DNA from: Bacteroidota bacterium
GTDB lineage: Bacteria > Bacteroidota > Ignavibacteria > Ignavibacteriales > Melioribacteraceae
DNA: 19,357 nucleotides
Assembly (NCBI GenBank): GCA_023381535.1
Contig: JAMCSN010000385.1
Location: 1-19,357, forward strand
Direction: 5' to 3'
Of the stretch, positions 15,741 to 19,357 are shown piece by piece. Under the pieces are notes generated by a model. It saw only the letters and a list, made by a program, of their open reading frames with translations, made no database searches and was not told where the DNA came from. A program made the translations under genes and the position numbers. How positions within the stretch are numbered: the stretch's first letter is position 1; each line of letters begins with the position of its first letter.

Positions 15741-17321
15741 ATGAAAACAATCGCAGTACAGTTAAATCGGACAAATTGTTCCAGTATAAAAAATTTCGGT
15801 GGGTTGCTCGGAATTAAGTCACTTGGGATTTTATTTTTATTAGCATTCATAGTTGTTGGATGCGGCGAGCAGTATTCCGATGAAGTAATTGGGGAAGAAC
15901 ATGCTCAACTAACAGACGCACCTTATGTGCCTCCGCCTATCACGCGTAAACATGCAACAAAAGTGATTGTTGATTTAGAAGTACGAGAGTTAGTAAAAAA
16001 ATTATCGGACGATGTTGAATATGTTTTTTGGACTTTCGGCGGAAGCGTCCCCGGAAAATTTATTCGCGTGCGCGAAGGTGATCTTGTTGAATTTCATCTT
16101 CATAACAATCCTTTAAGCAAACTGCCGCACAATATTGATCTGCATGCCGTGACTGGTCCCGGCGGCGGAGCTACTTCATCGTTCACTGCGCCCGGGCACA
16201 CTTCTGTATTCTCATTTACTGTTAAGAATCCGGGTCTATATGTTTACCACTGTGCAACAGCGCCAGTTGGTATGCACATCGCCAACGGAATGTACGGACT
16301 TATTTTAGTTGAACCGAAAGAAGGACTTCCTCCGGTTGATAGAGAATATTATTTGATGCAAAGTGAATTCTACACCGAAGGTAATTACGGCGCTGCTGGA
16401 CTTCAACCCTTTAGCATGGAGAAAGCAATTGCCGAGAAACCGGATTACGTTGTTTTCAACGGCTCTGTCGGATCAATGGTGGGTGATAAAGCGTTGATTG
16501 CAAATGTCGGCGAGAGGGTAAGGTTCTTTGTCGGAAATGGGGGACCAAATTTGGTGTCGTCATTTCATGTGATAGGAGAAATACTTGATGTTGTGCACAG
16601 AGAAGGAAGTTTTAGCTCGGTCGAGAAGGACGTTCAAACAACTTTAATTCCTGCCGGCGGTTCATCTATAGTAGAATTCACTGTTGACGTGCCGGGAAAT
16701 TATATTATGGTTGATCATTCCATTTTTCGCGCATTCAACAAAGGCGCATTGGGAATGCTTTCTGTAAGTGGACCGGATAACAAAACAATTTATTCGGGAA
16801 AACAAGCGGACGAAATCTACACAGCTTCATCTTCCGGTACCGAAGAAGTAAATTCTTTTACCGGTGAATTGAATCGGAATAACGGTAACGAACAGTACTC
16901 ATCAAAATATTCCAACGGCGATCCTGCTATAGATGGAAATTTGATAAAGACCGCAGCGCAAACCGGTACAAAAAATTCTTCTCCCGGGAATATTTTCGGT
17001 CTAGGACAATCAGTTTATTCCACCAGTTGTTTCGCATGTCACCAAGCTGACGGAAATGGAATCCCCAACGTTTTTCCACCGCTTTTAAATTCGGATTGGT
17101 TAAAAAAGAATTCGAAAGAAGACGCAATAAGAAACGTTGTTCACGGCAAAACCGGAGAGATCTCAGTCAACTCAAAAAAATATAACGGGATTATGCCTTC
17201 ACAGAATCTTGATGATGTTCATGCGGCGGCAGTTTTAACGTACGTCTATAAGAAATTTATTGGGAAGGATGTAAATATTTCGCCGGAAGAAGTGAAAAAA
17301 ATCCGAGCCCAAAAGAAATAA
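15741..17321 (+). CDS. nirK: Copper nitrite reductase with fused C-terminal cytochrome c, lipoprotein
   Basis: A 526-residue enzyme reducing nitrite to nitric oxide. A lipobox (FIVVGC, C41) predicts a lipid-anchored extracytoplasmic protein. Two cupredoxin domains carry all expected ligands: type 1 copper H130, C171, H179, M184; type 2 copper H135, H170, H326; catalytic D133 and H276. A Ser/Asn/Gly-rich linker (about 345-415) leads to a class I cytochrome c domain with heme site CFACH (430-434) and a likely axial methionine M485 in GIMPS. The tethered heme probably delivers electrons to the type 1 copper, as in known three-domain NirK proteins. It begins a rightward operon with an FGE-like protein, SCO and RIC. 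The ATG at 15741 gives a long N-region before the hydrophobic core, and there is no later methionine before the lipobox. The identification is very secure. Confidence 0.96.
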   Translation: MKTIAVQLNRTNCSSIKNFGGLLGIKSLGILFLLAFIVVGCGEQYSDEVIGEEHAQLTDAPYVPPPITRKHATKVIVDLEVRELVKKLSDDVEYVFWTFGGSVPGKFIRVREGDLVEFHLHNNPLSKLPHNIDLHAVTGPGGGATSSFTAPGHTSVFSFTVKNPGLYVYHCATAPVGMHIANGMYGLILVEPKEGLPPVDREYYLMQSEFYTEGNYGAAGLQPFSMEKAIAEKPDYVVFNGSVGSMVGDKALIANVGERVRFFVGNGGPNLVSSFHVIGEILDVVHREGSFSSVEKDVQTTLIPAGGSSIVEFTVDVPGNYIMVDHSIFRAFNKGALGMLSVSGPDNKTIYSGKQADEIYTASSSGTEEVNSFTGELNRNNGNEQYSSKYSNGDPAIDGNLIKTAAQTGTKNSSPGNIFGLGQSVYSTSCFACHQADGNGIPNVFPPLLNSDWLKKNSKEDAIRNVVHGKTGEISVNSKKYNGIMPSQNLDDVHAAAVLTYVYKKFIGKDVNISPEEVKKIRAQKK

Positions 17322-17361
17322 GAGTTTGAGAGTAAATGTTAGACAGACAACGGCAAAATCA

Positions 17362-18171
17362 ATGAGACGAATTTCAATTCTAATATTAGTCGTAGTGGTA
17401 AATCTGCCGATCATCGGTCACGGGAAGCTATCGGATAGTCATGAAGACATGGCATTAATAAAAGGCGGGAAATATAAACCGCTTTACGGCGCAAATAATA
17501 ATTCCGATGAAGTAAGTGTTTCGCCATTTTACATAGATCGGTTTCCGGTGACCAACAAATTGTTTCTGCAATTTGTTAAAGAAAATCCTAATTGGCGCCG
17601 GTCAAATGTGAAAAAACTTTTTGCGGATGAAAATTATCTGAAAAATTGGAAGAGTGATTTAGAATTGGGTCAAAATGTTCTGCCTGATGCACCGGTAACA
17701 AATGTCTCGTGGTTTGTAGCAAAAGCTTACTGCGAATATTACGGCAAGAGACTGCCGACGGTTGCCGAATGGGAATTGGTTGCGCAGGCAAGCGCAAAAC
17801 AAGCCGATGGTTCAAAAGATCCTAATTACATCCGGCAGATATTAGAATGGTATTCAAAGCCAACGCAAAAAATAATTCCCGCCGTAGGTCAAAATGAAAA
17901 AAATATTTGGGGAGTCTATGACATGCACGGATTGGTTTGGGAATGGACTTCGGATTTTTTTAGTGCGATGGTAACAGGAGAATCGCGTGGAGACAGCGGG
18001 CTGGAAAGAAATCTTTTTTGCGGAAGCGGTTCTGTCGGTGCGTCGGATTTTAAAAACTATCCCGCATTTATGCGGTTCGCATTCAGAAGCAGCTTAAAAG
18101 CAAATTACACGACAAATAATCTTGGCTTCAGATGCGCAAAAGATTTTTATCAAAGGAGTAATGAAAAATGA
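17362..18171 (+). CDS. FGE-sulfatase/SUMF1-fold exported protein lacking catalytic cysteines
   Basis: A 269-residue protein from ATG 17362, which sits directly before a signal peptide (MRRISILILVVVVNLPIIGHG). A TTG at 17326, 4 bp after nirK, would add 12 residues. The formylglycine-generating-enzyme/PvdO/EgtB fold is shown by FYIDRFPVTNKLFLQFV (56-72), NVSWFVAKAYCEYYGKRLPTVAEW (as a block, 114-137), VYDMHGLVWEWTSDF (185-199) and NLGFRCAKD (253-261). The usual RGGSW block is replaced by FCGSGS (219-224), and the region holding the paired copper-binding cysteines of FGE reads FMRFAFRSS (236-244) with none. It is therefore unlikely to be a formylglycine generator. C220 and the conserved context suggest a role in NirK maturation or copper handling, which is inference. 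Its end overlaps SCO by 4 bp (ATGA), so the two are translationally coupled. Confidence 0.88.
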   Translation: MRRISILILVVVVNLPIIGHGKLSDSHEDMALIKGGKYKPLYGANNNSDEVSVSPFYIDRFPVTNKLFLQFVKENPNWRRSNVKKLFADENYLKNWKSDLELGQNVLPDAPVTNVSWFVAKAYCEYYGKRLPTVAEWELVAQASAKQADGSKDPNYIRQILEWYSKPTQKIIPAVGQNEKNIWGVYDMHGLVWEWTSDFFSAMVTGESRGDSGLERNLFCGSGSVGASDFKNYPAFMRFAFRSSLKANYTTNNLGFRCAKDFYQRSNEK

Positions 18172-18812
18172 AGCGCAAATTAATTATCCCGTTCATTGCT
18201 GTTTCTGCCCTTGTTCTAACGCTGTCGGTTTACTTTGCAATGAACATCACGGCTTCGAAAAAGAAAAGCGGCAATGCTGCAATTGAGAATCAGAAAGAAA
18301 AATTATGCTGTGCTGATTTGAAAATCGATCATGGTAAAGTCGGCGATAATTCCATTTACCAACTCGATTCAAAATGGCGCGATGAATCCGGCAAAACAAT
18401 TTCTTTAGCAGCTCTGAAAGGGAAAAAGCAAATAATGGCGATGATATTTACAAGCTGCACTTATGCTTGTCCGTTGATTCTAAACGACATGAAAAAAATA
18501 GAATCACAAACAAAAAGCAAGGATGTGAATTATTTGCTTGTTTCCATAGACCCCGCGAGGGATACACCGGAAGTTTTAAAAAGTTTTGCGGAGAGAAACA
18601 ACTTAGATCTCAACAAATGGCGTTTAATTACCGGCAGCCAAAACGGAGTAAGTGAATTAGCCGCCGTGCTTGGATTTAGGTATAAAAAAGAAAAGGACGG
18701 AAGTTTTTCACATTCCAACATAATTTCGGTCTTGAATGAAAACGGTGAGATAGCATTTCAACATTTCGGACTCAATCAAAGCGTTCAAGACGTTTTAAAT
18801 TCATTAAAATAA
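18168..18812 (+). CDS. SCO1/SenC-family copper chaperone/thioredoxin-like protein
   Basis: A 214-residue protein with one N-terminal membrane anchor (about 5-26) and a thioredoxin-fold domain facing the periplasm. The SCO copper site is complete: C97 and C101 in SCTYACP, and H182 in FSHSN. The SIDPARDTPEVLKSFA motif (126-141) is characteristic. SCO proteins deliver copper to, or reduce the cysteines of, copper enzymes such as cytochrome oxidase CuA. Next to nirK the likely client is the nitrite reductase. An extra vicinal pair C47-C48 lies in the segment between anchor and domain. It overlaps the FGE-like gene by 4 bp and is followed 13 bp later by the RIC gene. Confidence 0.94.
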   Translation: MKRKLIIPFIAVSALVLTLSVYFAMNITASKKKSGNAAIENQKEKLCCADLKIDHGKVGDNSIYQLDSKWRDESGKTISLAALKGKKQIMAMIFTSCTYACPLILNDMKKIESQTKSKDVNYLLVSIDPARDTPEVLKSFAERNNLDLNKWRLITGSQNGVSELAAVLGFRYKKEKDGSFSHSNIISVLNENGEIAFQHFGLNQSVQDVLNSLK

Positions 18813-18825
18813 CTGGAGAATTAAA

Positions 18826-19357
18826 ATGAGAACATCAGAAACTCACACAAAAAGTTCGGTCGGTTTTGCCGACTTAAAAATAAAAGACATTGTTGCGACA
18901 AACTTTAGAGCTGCACAGGTTTTTGAAAAATACGGAATCGATTACTGCTGCCACGGCAATCGCCAATTGGGCGAAGCGCTTCAAGAGAAAAATCTTGCTG
19001 TCAGTGAAATCCATAATCAATTAAATGCTTTGGAAGAACGGGGGAGCGACGATTCGAATAAATATTCAGAATGGGATTTAGATTTTCTCGCACAATTTAT
19101 TGTTAACACACATCACGCTTATGTAAAGAAATCGATTCCGCAAATAAAAGAGCATTTGGCAAAGGTTATAAACGCTCACGGGAAAAAATATTCTTATCTA
19201 GCTGAAGTTGAAGCCGCATTCGACTCAATCGCTGCAGAGTTAACTTCTCACATGATGAAAGAAGAGAACATTCTTTTTCCTTTAATACACTATTTGACCG
19301 AAACAAAAAAATTCAACGAACGCCCGAAAACCGGCGGATACGGAACGATCAAAAATC
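18826..19357 (+). CDS. Iron-sulfur cluster repair di-iron protein, RIC/ScdA/YtfE family (C-terminus beyond window)
   Basis: The 177 residues in view begin with the ScdA N-terminal domain (DUF542), containing the motif YGIDYCCHGNRQL (C41, C42), and continue into a hemerythrin-like four-helix domain. Likely di-iron ligands are seen in THHAY, the following IKEHL and INAHG segments, and the TSHMMKEENILFPLIHY helix (HxxxE pattern). RIC proteins repair iron-sulfur and non-heme iron centres damaged by nitric oxide or peroxide, using the di-iron site. The position right behind nirK fits protection from the NO that NirK makes. The ATG at 18826 has a good GGAG ribosome site 7 bases upstream and follows the SCO stop by 13 bp. 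The gene is open at the right edge, and perhaps 65 residues are missing. Confidence 0.93.
   Translation, partial: MRTSETHTKSSVGFADLKIKDIVATNFRAAQVFEKYGIDYCCHGNRQLGEALQEKNLAVSEIHNQLNALEERGSDDSNKYSEWDLDFLAQFIVNTHHAYVKKSIPQIKEHLAKVINAHGKKYSYLAEVEAAFDSIAAELTSHMMKEENILFPLIHYLTETKKFNERPKTGGYGTIKN

Noticed and set aside
15557..15817. Plus-strand 86-residue Lys/Arg-rich frame overlapping the nirK start
   Set aside because: It runs through the nirK promoter and start in another frame, its composition mirrors A-rich DNA, and it has no motif.
1..19357. CRISPR arrays, tRNA or rRNA genes, transposase genes
   Set aside because: No regularly spaced identical repeats, no tRNA-like cloverleaf or rRNA-like stretch, and no transposase or integrase motif was seen on either strand.

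Overview
The window is 19.4 kb of bacterial chromosome, moderately AT-rich and gene-dense. It probably comes from the Bacteroidota/Chlorobiota-Ignavibacteriota side of the FCB group. The main clue is three large secreted proteins whose C-termini carry a 'YPNPFN...' block and end in a short Lys-rich tail, which is the type IX secretion (T9SS) sorting domain. A periplasmic respiratory denitrification cluster suggests a heterotroph that can respire nitrite. The lineage is inferred from protein style only, not from a marker gene.

Layout. (1) 1-2441, minus: a two-component pair, a HAMP-PAS histidine kinase followed without a gap by an NtrC-type response regulator that runs off the left edge. (2) 2576-3177, plus: a broken diaminopropionate ammonia-lyase gene with an in-frame amber codon and no C-terminal half. 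It stops at the terminator of the next, oppositely oriented pair. (3) 3207-6291, minus: two T9SS-exported proteins, one an M6-like metalloprotease. (4) 6767-10294, plus: a secreted M1 aminopeptidase, an EamA-type transporter without an ordinary start codon, and a PfkB-family sugar kinase one base downstream of it. (5) 10272-10365: a 94-bp element with 14-bp perfect inverted ends at the 3' end of the kinase gene. (6) 10384-12501, minus: a VIT/vWA protein with a T9SS tail. (7) 12812-15512, minus: a likely operon of a NapH/YccM-type membrane polyferredoxin, a small exported protein and a fucose/arabinose-isomerase-fold protein. (8) 15741 to the right edge, plus: copper nitrite reductase with a fused cytochrome c domain, an FGE-sulfatase-fold protein lacking the catalytic cysteines, a SCO copper chaperone, and a RIC/ScdA di-iron repair protein cut by the window end.

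How the genes fit together. The right-hand block reads as one nitrite-to-NO module. NirK makes NO at the cell surface or periplasm, SCO probably supplies or keeps reduced its copper, and RIC repairs iron centres damaged by NO. The divergently transcribed polyferredoxin may feed electrons across the membrane. The FGE-like protein sits between NirK and SCO and overlaps SCO by 4 bp, so it is the most likely uncharacterised partner. The left half is mainly secretion of hydrolases and adhesin-like proteins plus nutrient handling, with one decaying amino-acid catabolism gene.
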